DNA of 64,000 nucleotides from Lachnospiraceae bacterium. GTDB lineage: Bacteria; Bacillota; Clostridia; Lachnospirales; Lachnospiraceae. Positions 1-8,985 of this stretch are shown here, piece after piece (the stretch's first letter is position 1; every line of letters begins with the position of its first letter). The stretch lies in contig JAFUKJ010000041.1 of assembly GCA_017467805.1 (NCBI GenBank), positions 46,968-110,967 on the forward strand, given 5' to 3'. The notes beneath the pieces were generated by a model. The model was not told the DNA's origin. It saw only the letters and a list, made by a program, of their open reading frames with translations, and made no database searches. The position numbers were made by a program, and so were the translations under genes.

Positions 1-993
1 TGAACCTGCTTCAATCTGCTCTGTAACAGTCTTGATCGTACTAATAGTCTCTCTCATCTTCTCGCCAATCTTGATGAAAGACTCTCTAATCTCTGAATAT
101 TCTCCTACATATGCCTCATGTAATGAGATTCTGTAATCACCATTGCCCATCTGCTCTAAGGTATTAGATACTTCCTGAATAATAGCAAGTGTATTATTTC
201 TCATGGTATTAATCGCACTTACCATAGTACCAACCTCGGACGCATCCTCAAACATATCAAAATGCTCGTTAAATTCACCTCTCGAAAGATAAACCATCTG
301 CTCTGACACCTTTTTAATAGGAGATATCAGTTCTTTCTTGGAAAACTTGATAATTACTAATATCTGCCACACAATAACTGCTACAATTACTGCAAAGACA
401 AGCATTGCTATTCCCTGTACAAATGCCAAGGTCTTCTGTTCACTTGCAAGCCTTTCCTGAATATGACTAATCGCTGTATCTGTAACCTCATTAATCTTCT
501 CTACTGTTTCCTCGTATTCCTGTCCGAAAACATAATTCTTCGCAGCTTCGAAATCACCTGCCTGCACACTTGCCATGGCACTTTCCTCTAATGGAACCAA
601 TCCCTCAGACATACTTGCGATTTCATTCAGCACCGCCCACTCTTCGTCTGTAATATCATGCTCATGAAGCACCTCTAATGCCTTATCACGATTCATCTCA
701 ACATTCAATTCATTCATGTATTCTTCATAATAATGCGTATTACCATCTACAGCATAGGACTGTACTGCTGCTGTCAATGCCTTAGAGCCAAGTCTGTACT
801 GGTTCAGTGCCATAGTTACTTCTAACTGTGCTGTAGCAGCTCTTGATGACAGCATTGTGGAAATGAATGTTGCAAATAACATAACTACACCAATCACGAT
901 GATAACATTAATCTTCCTGACAATCCGATTCAATTGGGCTTCCTGCCCTACCACAGCCTTTGCCTTAGTCTGTTTCTCTTTCATAATTTCCAT
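1..993 (-). CDS. Methyl-accepting chemotaxis protein, C-terminus outside the window
   Basis: This gene reads leftward off the window edge, so only the N-terminal ~330 residues are visible. It starts with a short basic cytoplasmic tail and a membrane helix (about residues 20-42). A mostly helical periplasmic-type sensor of ~150 residues follows, then a second membrane helix (about 180-205) and a HAMP-like linker. The visible part ends as the signalling coiled coil begins. The start at 993 is chosen because GAGAGG lies 7 bases upstream; an ATG three codons later (984) is the alternative. It would detect a ligand outside the cell and signal to CheA/CheW. The sensed ligand cannot be read from sequence. 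It is divergent from a second receptor at 1298. Confidence 0.85.
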   Translation of the reverse strand, partial: MEIMKEKQTKAKAVVGQEAQLNRIVRKINVIIVIGVVMLFATFISTMLSSRAATAQLEVTMALNQYRLGSKALTAAVQSYAVDGNTHYYEEYMNELNVEMNRDKALEVLHEHDITDEEWAVLNEIASMSEGLVPLEESAMASVQAGDFEAAKNYVFGQEYEETVEKINEVTDTAISHIQERLASEQKTLAFVQGIAMLVFAVIVAVIVWQILVIIKFSKKELISPIKKVSEQMVYLSRGEFNEHFDMFEDASEVGTMVSAINTMRNNTLAIIQEVSNTLEQMGNGDYRISLHEAYVGEYSEIRESFIKIGEKMRETISTIKTVTEQIEAGS

Positions 994-1297
994 CTACCTT
1001 CCTCTCAATATGTTCTTACCTCATGGGCTTTTCAATAACTTTTTATTCCATTTGTAGATTCTTACCTATTAATATTATCACTTTTTGTGCAAAACATCAA
1101 TCGCTTTCTATTAATTGCACACAAATGCATTATATTGTTATTTAATTTCTTATTTAAACACTTTTTAATTGAATACTTTTATTGTTTGTATTAAAATATT
1201 ATTAGATTATTTCATATTGTAAAGACATTTGAATCAATATAGCATTAGACGATATTTTTCCGTCTATTATTTTTAATGTTGTAATGGAGGAATTACC
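994..1297. other. Intergenic region between divergent chemoreceptors
   Basis: This AT-rich spacer holds the leftward promoter at 1072-1100. On the rightward side there is a clear ribosome-binding site (TGGAGG, about 1285) before the start at 1298. I looked for a flagellar sigma-D promoter. GACGATAT at 1248-1255 resembles its -10 half, but no TAAA sits at the right distance. No small gene is supported here. Confidence 0.5.
1072..1100 (-). promoter_or_regulatory. Sigma-A type promoter for the leftward chemoreceptor
   Basis: On the minus strand a -35 TTGATG (1095-1100) and a -10 TAATAT (1072-1077) are separated by exactly 17 bases, about 75 bases upstream of the receptor start. This is pattern matching only. 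Confidence 0.5.
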
Positions 1298-3034
1298 ATG
1301 AAAAAATTATCATTCAAAAAAAGTCCTTCAAAGAAAAACTCTGGCAAAGGACAGGCATTAAAGAACATGCCGATTAAACAAAAGCTCTTGAAAAGCTTCG
1401 GAAAAACATTATCACTATTTGGTGTCACTGCGGTCTTCTTCCTTGGTGGATTAATCTATGTTGGTTTGCAGCTGATACAGTTTTATAACTACAGCTACTC
1501 TCTGTCAAGCCGTACCTTGGATGCCCAGCGTTGCGTGCAGGAAGGTATTAAATGCGTAAGTATTGCTATGGTTACCAATAAGATAAATACTATCAGCCAA
1601 TACCAGACACGCTCGAATGAGCTTATGCTGGAGCTTGCTGACGAGCTGGTGATCATCCGTGATATGTACAAAGGCGACACTACCTTAATTGATGAAACAA
1701 TCAGTATGCTGGAGGCTGCAGAAGTGATTCGTCTTGAAGTCGAACATACCGCACTCACAGGTTCTAAGAGTGGAGCTACGACTCAGTTCCTTGAAGAATA
1801 TACACCTGCCATGGTTGCAATCGAAGAGAACCTTACTCTTTTGGTACAGAACGCTGATGATAGTGCTGAAAGTACATACCGTACTGCTTTGGCGGCAGAA
1901 ATCGCTATTTTTATCATTGCAATTGCAATTATCACAGCTACTATTAGTTTGACACTTAAAACAGCATCTTCTCTTACAAAGGCATTAACACAGCCTATTG
2001 AAGAAATCGAAAGTGCTGCTAAAGATATGGCTGCTGGAAGTCTTAATGTCGAGCTTACCTATGAAAGCGAAGATGAGCTTGGTATCCTTAGCGATTCCAT
2101 GAAACAGCTTTGTGATAATACCAAGGCGATTATCGAAGATATCGGCTACACTTTGCAGGAATTAGGTAATGGTAATTTCCAGGTTAAATCAGGTTGTCCT
2201 GAAAAATATGTTGGCGACTATGCTCAGATTCTTGATTATATGAGAGTTATCCGTGATAATCTGAATGATACTCTGACACGCATTAATCAAATGGCAGACC
2301 AGGTATCTGTTGGCTCCGACCAGCTTGCTGAAAGCGCCCAGGCATTAGCTGAAGGTGCAACCGACCAGGCAAGTGCCGTTGAAGAGTTAACTGCTACTGT
2401 TGAGGATGTTACGAATATCTCTGTTCAGAATGCTGAAGGTGCTGTCGCTGCATATCAGAACATCGCTCAGGCTGAGCAGGAAGCAAGTAAGAGTCAGGAC
2501 GACCTGAACAGCTTAACAGATGCAATGGATAAGATTAATCAAACCTCTATCGAGATTGAAAAGATTATCGGTTCTATTGAAAAGATTGCTTCTCAAACAA
2601 ACCTGTTAGCATTAAATGCTTCTATCGAGGCTGCCAGAGCAGGTGAAGCAGGAAAAGGCTTTGCAGTTGTTGCAGACCAGATTGGTCAGTTAGCTGCTGA
2701 CAGCGCCCGTTCCGCAGTCAATACAAGAGCATTGATTGTAAAGAGTATGGAAGAAATCAATAATGGTACTCAGATTACAGAAAAGACAGTTGCTGCTATT
2801 CATGGCATTATCGCCAGCATGAAGGAATTCGCTGAATCAACTAAGATGGCAAGTGAAGCTTCACAGAATCAGGCAAATATGTTCAAGCAAATTGAAATGG
2901 GTATCGAACAGATTTCCAAGGTAGTTGAAAACAACTCTGCTGCCGCTCAGGAAACCTCGGCTACAAGCCAGGAGCTTTCCGCTCAGGCAGAAGGACTTAA
3001 AGAAGAAACCAGCAGATTTAAGTTATTGTCATAA
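1298..3034 (+). CDS. Methyl-accepting chemotaxis protein
   Basis: A complete 578-residue transmembrane chemoreceptor. A basic cytoplasmic tail leads to membrane helix 1 (about 38-62), an external helical sensor of ~130 residues, and membrane helix 2 (about 197-222). A HAMP linker follows (about 225-280), then the cytoplasmic methyl-accepting coiled coil (about 330-578). The hairpin-tip CheA/CheW contact region is recognisable ([20 protein letters not shown]). TGGAGG lies upstream of the ATG, and a strong terminator follows the stop. The ligand is unknown. The sensor is short and helical, as in 4-helix-bundle receptors. The protein lacks an obvious C-terminal CheR-docking pentapeptide. Confidence 0.93.
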   Translation: MKKLSFKKSPSKKNSGKGQALKNMPIKQKLLKSFGKTLSLFGVTAVFFLGGLIYVGLQLIQFYNYSYSLSSRTLDAQRCVQEGIKCVSIAMVTNKINTISQYQTRSNELMLELADELVIIRDMYKGDTTLIDETISMLEAAEVIRLEVEHTALTGSKSGATTQFLEEYTPAMVAIEENLTLLVQNADDSAESTYRTALAAEIAIFIIAIAIITATISLTLKTASSLTKALTQPIEEIESAAKDMAAGSLNVELTYESEDELGILSDSMKQLCDNTKAIIEDIGYTLQELGNGNFQVKSGCPEKYVGDYAQILDYMRVIRDNLNDTLTRINQMADQVSVGSDQLAESAQALAEGATDQASAVEELTATVEDVTNISVQNAEGAVAAYQNIAQAEQEASKSQDDLNSLTDAMDKINQTSIEIEKIIGSIEKIASQTNLLALNASIEAARAGEAGKGFAVVADQIGQLAADSARSAVNTRALIVKSMEEINNGTQITEKTVAAIHGIIASMKEFAESTKMASEASQNQANMFKQIEMGIEQISKVVENNSAAAQETSATSQELSAQAEGLKEETSRFKLLS

Positions 3035-3055
3035 TAAATTACTTTTATCGTATAT

Positions 3056-3107
3056 AAAAAGCAGCTCACTTTCCGAGCTGCTTTTTTCATGTGCCGCCAA
3101 GCGGCAC
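3056..3107. terminator. Bidirectional terminator between the chemoreceptor and the ABC operon
   Basis: The stem GCAGCTC/GAGCTGC (3061-3081) is flanked by an A-run on one side and a T-run on the other, so it can stop transcription from either strand. A second perfect hairpin, GTGCCGC-CAA-GCGGCAC, sits at 3091-3107 next to the ABC ATPase stop codon. Confidence 0.85.
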
Positions 3108-3111
3108 ATTG

Positions 3112-3906
3112 TTAGCCTAATATCGCTTTATCACTGGCAAATGCTTCGCCACTGACTGCCTCAAACTTATGAAGCAAATCTTCTACCGTAAGCTTCTTCT
3201 TCTCTTCTCCCTTAATATCAAGAATAACCTTTCCATCCATCAGCATAATCAAACGATTACCATGATTAATGGCATCCTTCATATTATGTGTAATCATCAG
3301 AGTCGTCAGCTTATTCTGATTCACAATGTAATCTGTAGTCTCAAGAACCTTCGCTGCTGTCTTAGGGTCAAGAGCCGCTGTATGCTCATCTAATAAGAGA
3401 AGCTTTGGCTTCTGTAAAGTTGCCATAAGAAGTGTCAAAGCCTGACGCTGTCCGCCTGAGAGCAAACCAACCTTAGAGGTAAGTCTTTCCTCAAGTCCAA
3501 GTCCAAGAATCTTCAAAAGCTCCTTATACTCTTCTCTTTCCTTCTGTGTGATACCAGAGCCAAGGAAACGTCTGCGTCCACGGCGCTTTGCCAACGCAAG
3601 ATTCTCCTCAATTCCCATAGTAGCTGCTGTACCTGTCATCGGGTCCTGGAATACACGACCTAAGAACTTTGCACGCTTATGCTCAGGAAGACCTGTCACA
3701 TCTACTCCATCAATCAAAATCTGTCCTTCATCTACAGGCCATACACCCGCAATGGCATTCAGCATAGTAGACTTACCTGCACCATTACCACCGATAACAG
3801 TAACAAAGTCTCCATCCTCAAGGGTTAATGAAAAATCATTTAAAGCAATCTTCTCATTAACGGTTCCTGCATTAAAAACCTTTGTGATATTTCTAATCTC
3901 AAGCAT
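3112..3906 (-). CDS. ABC transporter ATP-binding protein (TrpXYZ-like system)
   Basis: A 264-residue ATPase with Walker A GGNGAGKST (about residues 38-46), signature LSGGQRQ and Walker B LLLLDEHTAALDP, followed by the His switch (MITHNM). It is the last gene of a three-gene unit with a permease and a lipoprotein of the PF04392 type. Such transporters are usually annotated as tryptophan/tyrosine or unknown-substrate uptake systems. Its start overlaps the permease end by 8 bases, which suggests translational coupling. If the permease is truly broken, this ATPase has no complete partner in the window. Confidence 0.9.
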   Translation of the reverse strand: MLEIRNITKVFNAGTVNEKIALNDFSLTLEDGDFVTVIGGNGAGKSTMLNAIAGVWPVDEGQILIDGVDVTGLPEHKRAKFLGRVFQDPMTGTAATMGIEENLALAKRRGRRRFLGSGITQKEREEYKELLKILGLGLEERLTSKVGLLSGGQRQALTLLMATLQKPKLLLLDEHTAALDPKTAAKVLETTDYIVNQNKLTTLMITHNMKDAINHGNRLIMLMDGKVILDIKGEEKKKLTVEDLLHKFEAVSGEAFASDKAILG

Positions 3907-4873
3907 TTGCAGAACCTCCCTTCTTGGACTTGAAGATTCTTCTAAAGAATCCTGCTACCTTTTTCTTAAAGGCAGTAATCTGCTTCGCATAGCGATTCTT
4001 CCAGTATGGTAATGCTAAGAAGATAGCTACGACAAGTGCTGATAACAGCTTCAATAAGTCTGTATCAATACCCATCCAAATAACCACCTGAAGTACTACA
4101 TAATAAATAATAGAACCACATGCTACACCAATCAGCTTAAATCCGAAGTTATGGAAGATACGGCTAAATACTGCCTCTCCTACGATAACTGCCGCAAGAC
4201 CGATAACAATAGCTCCACGTCCCATATTAATATCAGCAAAGCCCTGATACTGTGCAAGCAACGCACCTGACATACCAACCAAACCGTTAGAAATCATAAG
4301 TGCAAGCACCTTAGCAAAATTAGTATTGATACCCTGCGCTCTCGCCATATTACCGTTACAACCAGTTGCACGAAGCGCACAACCAATCTATGTACCAAAG
4401 AACCAATACAACAATAAAACCAAAAGAACAATAATAATTGCTACGATAAAAATCGTATTCTCAAAAATATTTGTATTCTTAATATAACGTAATGAAATTA
4501 ACAAATCGTATTTATCTACGTTAATCGCCTGATTCGCCTTACCCATAATCTTAAGATTAATCGAATAAAGAGAAAGCTGTGTCAGAATACCTGAAAGAAT
4601 CGGTGGAATTCCCATAAAGGTATGGAAAATACCTGTTACCAATCCTGTTAACATACCAGCCAAGGTTGCTACCAACATAGAAACATATACATTGTGGCCA
4701 GAAAGCATCATCATGATGCACACCGCACCACCCGTACACAAAGAACCATCCACTGTTAAGTCAGCAAAATCCAATATACGGTATGTAATGTAAACACCAA
4801 TTGCCATGATACCCCAGATTAAGCCCTGAGCCACGGCACCTGGCATCGCATTAAACAAGCTTAAAATATTCAT
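3899..4873 (-). pseudogene. ABC transporter permease interrupted by one in-frame TAG
   Basis: Two open segments in the same frame make one membrane permease of 324 codons, broken by TAG at 4388-4390 (codon 162). The N-terminal part (4388-4873) ends ...YWFFGT. The codons after the stop read IGCALRATGCN and continue into MARAQGIN. In this permease family that junction is continuous, normally with Glu between GT and IG. A single base change (GAG to TAG) explains it, and no frameshift is present. The second half could restart at the ATG at 4348 (149 residues), but only a weak ribosome site precedes it. The gene may be a recent nonsense mutation, a sequencing error or a readthrough case. Reading is intact on both sides, so decay is recent if real. 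Confidence 0.85.
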
Positions 4874-4885
4874 TATTACCCCCGA

Positions 4886-5842
4886 TTACTGAGCAATTGC
4901 TGTGTATCCATCAGGAATTGTAATACCTAATGCTTCGCAATTTGCTGCATTATACTTCTTTGTAAAGTTAGGTGCATACTCGATAGGCATTGTAGAGATA
5001 TCTCCACCCTCTGCAAGAATCTTAGCTGCCATCTTACCTGTAGCTACACCTAAGTCATAATAGCTGATAGAAAGTGTTGCAACACCACATCCTGCACAGA
5101 TACCTTCCTCACCTGCTACTACAGGAACACCTGCTGGAAGACAGATATTGTTAATAATCTCTGTATTAGAAGCTACTGTATTATCTGTAGGAACATAAAT
5201 AACATCTACTGCACCTGCTGCTGTAGTTACTACAGAAGATAAATCGTTAGAATCAGAGAACGCATAATACTCACATGCATAGCCCTTCTCCTCAAGGTAT
5301 GTCTTAATAGTATCTACCTGATACTGTGAGTTAGCCTCTGCTGAGCAGTATAATAAACCAACTGTCTTAGCATCTGGGAAAAGCTCCTGTAACATATCTG
5401 CCTGTCCATCAAGTGGTGCAAGGTCAGATGTACCTGAAATGTTACCGCCAACTGTACCTGTAAAGCCTTCAATCTCAAGAGCTACACCATACTCTGTTAC
5501 TGATGTACCAAGAATCGGAATCTCATTTGTTCCTGCTGCTGCTGCCTGAAGTGCAGGTGTTGCATTTGCAAGAATCAAATCTACATCGTTAGAAACAAAG
5601 CTGTTAATAATAGTAGAACATGTATTAGAATCACCCTGTGCGTTCTGCTCATCAAATGTAACCTTATCTCCTAACTCCTCTGTCAAAGCATCCTTGAAGC
5701 CCTGTGTTGCTGCATCCAATGCTTCATGCTGTACTAACTGGCAGATACCTACATTGTATCCGTCTGATGCTGCGCCTCCACATGCTGTTAAACTACCAAC
5801 CATCGCTAATGTTAATAATGTTGTCAATAATCTCTTTTTCAT
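4886..5842 (-). CDS. ABC substrate-binding lipoprotein, PF04392 family
   Basis: A 318-residue secreted lipoprotein with a signal peptide ending in the lipobox LTAC (about residues 17-20). It is followed by a two-lobed periplasmic-binding fold with the family's typical N-terminal motif (VGICQLVQHEALDAA). This family (TrpX-like) captures aromatic amino acids or unknown small molecules for a dedicated permease and ATPase, encoded just downstream. The ATG at 5842 has GGAGG 8 bases upstream. An in-frame ATG 15 bases earlier contains that ribosome site and was rejected as start. Function is assigned by family and operon; the ligand is not determined. Confidence 0.9.
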   Translation of the reverse strand: MKKRLLTTLLTLAMVGSLTACGGAASDGYNVGICQLVQHEALDAATQGFKDALTEELGDKVTFDEQNAQGDSNTCSTIINSFVSNDVDLILANATPALQAAAAGTNEIPILGTSVTEYGVALEIEGFTGTVGGNISGTSDLAPLDGQADMLQELFPDAKTVGLLYCSAEANSQYQVDTIKTYLEEKGYACEYYAFSDSNDLSSVVTTAAGAVDVIYVPTDNTVASNTEIINNICLPAGVPVVAGEEGICAGCGVATLSISYYDLGVATGKMAAKILAEGGDISTMPIEYAPNFTKKYNAANCEALGITIPDGYTAIAQ

Positions 5843-5982
5843 ATAGTTTTCCTCCATAATGTAAATACTTTATGTATTCTACTCTTTCATAATTATATGG
5901 CTTTAAAGCGCTAAAGTCAATCGTAATCAATTCGGCATTATGCTACAAGAGTATGTTGCATAAGTACTATATCTTAATTTAA

Positions 5983-6017
5983 CAAAAAACGCAGCAACCA
6001 TAAAAGCTGCTGCGTCT
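5983..6017 (-). terminator. Rho-independent terminator of the pectate lyase gene
   Basis: On the minus strand the stem ACGCAGCA/TGCTGCGT is followed by TTTTTTG, about 36 bases after the lyase stop codon. Confidence 0.85.
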
Positions 6018-6052
6018 TGTACCTTTCACTTTTCTTATCTCTAAGATGGATT

Positions 6053-8116
6053 CTAGAATCCAGTACAATTTGTTAATGTAGCTCCCTTGATGTTATTAGA
6101 ACCATTAACTGATGTACAATTCTTCATAATTGCCTTACCAAATGTAACTGTATATCCTAAAGCAGATGGGGTACCTGTTAAAGGCCAGTTATAATTGTAC
6201 TTCTTATTTGACTCTGCATAGCAGCCAACCATAGTTACTACACCACTCTGATTATTACGATCAAATCCTGTCTTGTAGTTACCGATAGCTGTACAGTTTG
6301 TTAACTTATGATTCAATGGGTCTAAATGTGCTGCAACACCTTCTGTCTTATTATCAACACCGCCAAGCTTGAAGCCATTACCATCACCATAGAGACCGTT
6401 GCAGTATCCATTGTAATTAGCTGTACAGTTAACAAACTCTACTGCACCATGTGCTGCATATAAATCCCAACCATCATCAACATTGTAGCTTGCTGTACAA
6501 TCCTCGAAATAGTTACCTTCACCTGAATGAAGCTTTACTGCATATCCGTCTGCATTCTCTGCTCCATCATCACAGTTATGATGTGAATAGCAGTCATAGA
6601 ATTTATTATATGCACCACCATTACTTACCTGAATACCTGTATCCTTATTGTAGCAAGTCTCTACATTCTTAAATGTGTTATATGAACCGCTTACAAAGAT
6701 ACCATTATCTGCTGCATTCTTAATTACAACGTTCTCAATCGTACTTCCGTTTCCTGAAATCGTGATACCCTTTCCTGAGCTTCCTGATGTAGAAGAGAAA
6801 TCAATTGTTGCGTTGTTCTTACCTGAGATATTAACACCTGCTGGAAGAGTAATTTTACCTGACTTAACAGTTCCATTAATAACAATTGTTGTTCCACTTG
6901 AAGCACTCTTAATAGCGGATTCTAAAGATGTTCCACCATTCTTTACTTCAATAGTCTTTCCTGAGCTTGATGAACTGCTTGATGAGCTGCCTGAAGAGCT
7001 TGAGCCTGAGCTTGATGAACCTGAAGAGCTTGAACCTGAACCACATGACTCAAGAATCCATAACTGGCAGTTTCCTCCCCAGTATGTCCACTGACATACA
7101 TTACCACCATCACTTGTGCTCCAGCCATATACATCAAGACACTTTGTATCTCCACTTGACTTAGCTAATACTCCATAGTAGCCTTCAGAAGTCTTAACGA
7201 ATTTAAACATCTGTGGGTCAAGTCCATTTGCAGACCATACCTGAACATTTGTACCATCGTTATTCTGACCATAGTAGATATCAAGCATATAGCCTGTACC
7301 ATTCTTCATAGTTACATAGCCGCTTCCCTGATTGGTTACATACCACTTCTGTCCGCTAACGCCTGTACCTGTTCCCTGCTCAACGTTTGCTCCATCATAG
7401 CCTGAGTTATTTGCTACCTGAAGGTACTTCTGGCTATGTACGTTCTTTAAGTAGTACCAGCCATCACTTACAGTAGCATAGTTAGATACTGTAGTACTTG
7501 AAGATGATGAGCTGCTTGATGAGCTTGAAGAACTACTGCTTGAGGAACTACTGCTTGATGAGCTGCTGCTTGAATCGGAAGTTACTGAATCTACCTGAAT
7601 TTTCCAGATATTAATTCCACTGCCTGCAGAATAAAGATAAACATATCCTGCATTTCCTGAGTAGTAGTATGTACCCTGCGAAGCAGATGTCCCTGCTGTA
7701 ATCGTACCAAGCTTATTACCGTTTGCATCAGCTACAACTAAAGTTCTGCTGCTGCTTCCTGAGCTCTTAAGAACTACCTTAATATTATCCTTACCATATA
7801 CTGGAACCTTAACTGCTCTGTAGGATGTATTACCTGAGCCACCCAATGCAAGACAATGAGTATAAGATGTTCCATTTACAGTAACGCTGCTTGAATTAAC
7901 CGACATAGTCTTAGAACTTGTTGCGAGCAATGTCAATCCATCTACCGTCTTAGTAGAACTGATTGTTCCAAGACTCTTGAAATTGGAATTCTTAAAATTC
8001 CATGATGTTGAAAAGCTTGCTGCATTAACCTGGCATGTTGTAATAAACATAACCGCTACCATAAAAAGCGCAGCAAGACGGAGACGTGCATGATTTTTAC
8101 GAATGCTAAACTCCAT
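6053..8116 (-). CDS. Secreted modular pectate lyase, PL9-like, with ricin-type lectin module
   Basis: A 687-residue secreted enzyme. A signal peptide (about 1-32) precedes a ~145-residue beta-rich module, probably carbohydrate-binding. A ~28-residue poly-Ser linker follows, then a ricin-B/CBM13-like lectin (about 210-355, with repeated Q-x-W motifs), a second Ser/Gly linker and a C-terminal right-handed beta-helix (about 390-687). The helix carries motifs typical of polysaccharide lyase family 9: DTGIQVSNG, DGAENADGYAVK, DDGWDLY and GNGFKLGG. Family PL9 cleaves polygalacturonate or rhamnogalacturonan by beta-elimination using calcium. AGGAGG precedes the start. It appears to be monocistronic. 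Its unsaturated products fit the GH105 enzyme at 48.4 kb. Confidence 0.9.
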   Translation of the reverse strand: MEFSIRKNHARLRLAALFMVAVMFITTCQVNAASFSTSWNFKNSNFKSLGTISSTKTVDGLTLLATSSKTMSVNSSSVTVNGTSYTHCLALGGSGNTSYRAVKVPVYGKDNIKVVLKSSGSSSRTLVVADANGNKLGTITAGTSASQGTYYYSGNAGYVYLYSAGSGINIWKIQVDSVTSDSSSSSSSSSSSSSSSSSSSSSSSSSSTTVSNYATVSDGWYYLKNVHSQKYLQVANNSGYDGANVEQGTGTGVSGQKWYVTNQGSGYVTMKNGTGYMLDIYYGQNNDGTNVQVWSANGLDPQMFKFVKTSEGYYGVLAKSSGDTKCLDVYGWSTSDGGNVCQWTYWGGNCQLWILESCGSGSSSSGSSSSGSSSSGSSSSSSSSSGKTIEVKNGGTSLESAIKSASSGTTIVINGTVKSGKITLPAGVNISGKNNATIDFSSTSGSSGKGITISGNGSTIENVVIKNAADNGIFVSGSYNTFKNVETCYNKDTGIQVSNGGAYNKFYDCYSHHNCDDGAENADGYAVKLHSGEGNYFEDCTASYNVDDGWDLYAAHGAVEFVNCTANYNGYCNGLYGDGNGFKLGGVDNKTEGVAAHLDPLNHKLTNCTAIGNYKTGFDRNNQSGVVTMVGCYAESNKKYNYNWPLTGTPSALGYTVTFGKAIMKNCTSVNGSNNIKGATLTNCTGF

Positions 8117-8183
8117 TTTCTTTCCTCCTAACTCTTATATTATTAATAAAATGGGGTGTTCAGCGCCATACCGCTCTGAACAT

Positions 8184-8212
8184 GTATAAAATGTGTAAAG
8201 GTACATTTTCAA
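8184..8212 (-). promoter_or_regulatory. Candidate promoter of the PL9-like lyase
   Basis: TTGAAA and TTATAC with 17-base spacing, about 70 bases upstream of the lyase start. The -10 match is only fair. Confidence 0.35.
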
Positions 8213-8387
8213 TTTAGCATATCCTAAATCAGTTTAATATTGACATAACTCCCTAAGTTTTATGTGCATCCTGCACAACTTTGTGTTCGATGTAAGAGTT
8301 TTCATATGTTTATTTTGTATATATAGTTATTTTCAGACAAACAAAACTGCTTTTATTTCATTTCCATTATCTATTTTCAGAAATCAC

Positions 8388-8420
8388 CAAAAAAACAGAA
8401 CAGGCTTGAACCTGTTCTGC
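8388..8420 (-). terminator. Terminator of the yicC-pgsA operon
   Basis: On the minus strand the perfect stem AGAACAGG/CCTGTTCT with loop TTCAAG is followed by GTTTTTTT, just downstream of pgsA. Confidence 0.9.
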
Positions 8421-8445
8421 TCTCTTCATAGTCTCACGACTTATC

Positions 8446-8985
8446 TTATATCTCTCCGTCAAAAATGACCTGCTTATTCTTCACAACATAATCCACTAAT
8501 GAAATCACAGTCAATGCAACAGCAATCCACATAACGATATCTGTAACAATTGCAATTGCAGGGATGTTAGCAATCATCAGACATACCATAATCATCTGGA
8601 ATACTGTCTTATACTTGCCCCAGTAGCTTGCTGCGATTACCACACCGTTATCAGAAGCTACTAATCTGAAACCGCTGATAATAAACTCTCTGGCGATAAT
8701 GATTACAACTACCCACGCAGGAATTCTACCCATTTCAATCAGACAAATCAGGGCTGAACAAACCAAAAGCTTATCCGCCAATGGGTCCATAAACTTTCCA
8801 AAGTTTGTAATCAGATTGTACTTTCTGGCAATCTTACCATCTAACAAATCTGTAAGACTTGCTACAATAAAGATAGCAAGCGCAATCCAGTCACTGTATG
8901 CTCCTCCCCAGCCTGCTAAAAGACAGCAAACAAAAGGAACAACCAAAATTACTCTTAATACTGTTAATTTATTCGGCAAATTCAT
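8446..8985 (-). CDS. pgsA: CDP-diacylglycerol-glycerol-3-phosphate 3-phosphatidyltransferase
   Basis: A 179-residue integral membrane enzyme. It makes phosphatidylglycerol phosphate from CDP-diacylglycerol and glycerol 3-phosphate, the first committed step to phosphatidylglycerol and cardiolipin. The CDP-alcohol phosphotransferase signature is intact (DLLDGKIAR...G...D..AD, about residues 50-76), and four to five hydrophobic helices are visible. The ATG at 8985 follows GGAGAG by 7 bases; a TTG 15 bases upstream was rejected. The gene overlaps the end of rimO by 17 bases and is last in the operon. Confidence 0.94.
   Translation of the reverse strand: MNLPNKLTVLRVILVVPFVCCLLAGWGGAYSDWIALAIFIVASLTDLLDGKIARKYNLITNFGKFMDPLADKLLVCSALICLIEMGRIPAWVVVIIIAREFIISGFRLVASDNGVVIAASYWGKYKTVFQMIMVCLMIANIPAIAIVTDIVMWIAVALTVISLVDYVVKNKQVIFDGEI

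Larger units (their letters stand above)
8117..8445. other. Intergenic region: lyase promoter and leader, pgsA terminator
   Basis: On the minus strand TTGAAA (8207-8212) and TTATAC (8184-8189), 17 bases apart, form a plausible lyase promoter. Just after it, GTTCAG (8158-8163) and CTGAAC (8176-8181) form an inverted repeat that could be an operator or a leader hairpin. The rest is AT-rich. A 68-codon rightward reading frame at 8262 has no ribosome site and low-complexity content, so I do not call a gene. Confidence 0.45.

Noticed and set aside
1220-1255. Sigma-D (flagellar) promoter for the chemoreceptor at 1298
   Set aside because: TAAA and GACGATAT are 24 bases apart, well over the usual 14-16.
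6451-7164. Antisense reading frames within the PL9 lyase gene
   Set aside because: They arise from the repetitive Ser-rich and beta-helix coding sequence and have no ribosome sites.
8262-8468. Possible 68-residue gene in the lyase/pgsA gap
   Set aside because: No ribosome site, and it runs through the pgsA terminator and 3' end.
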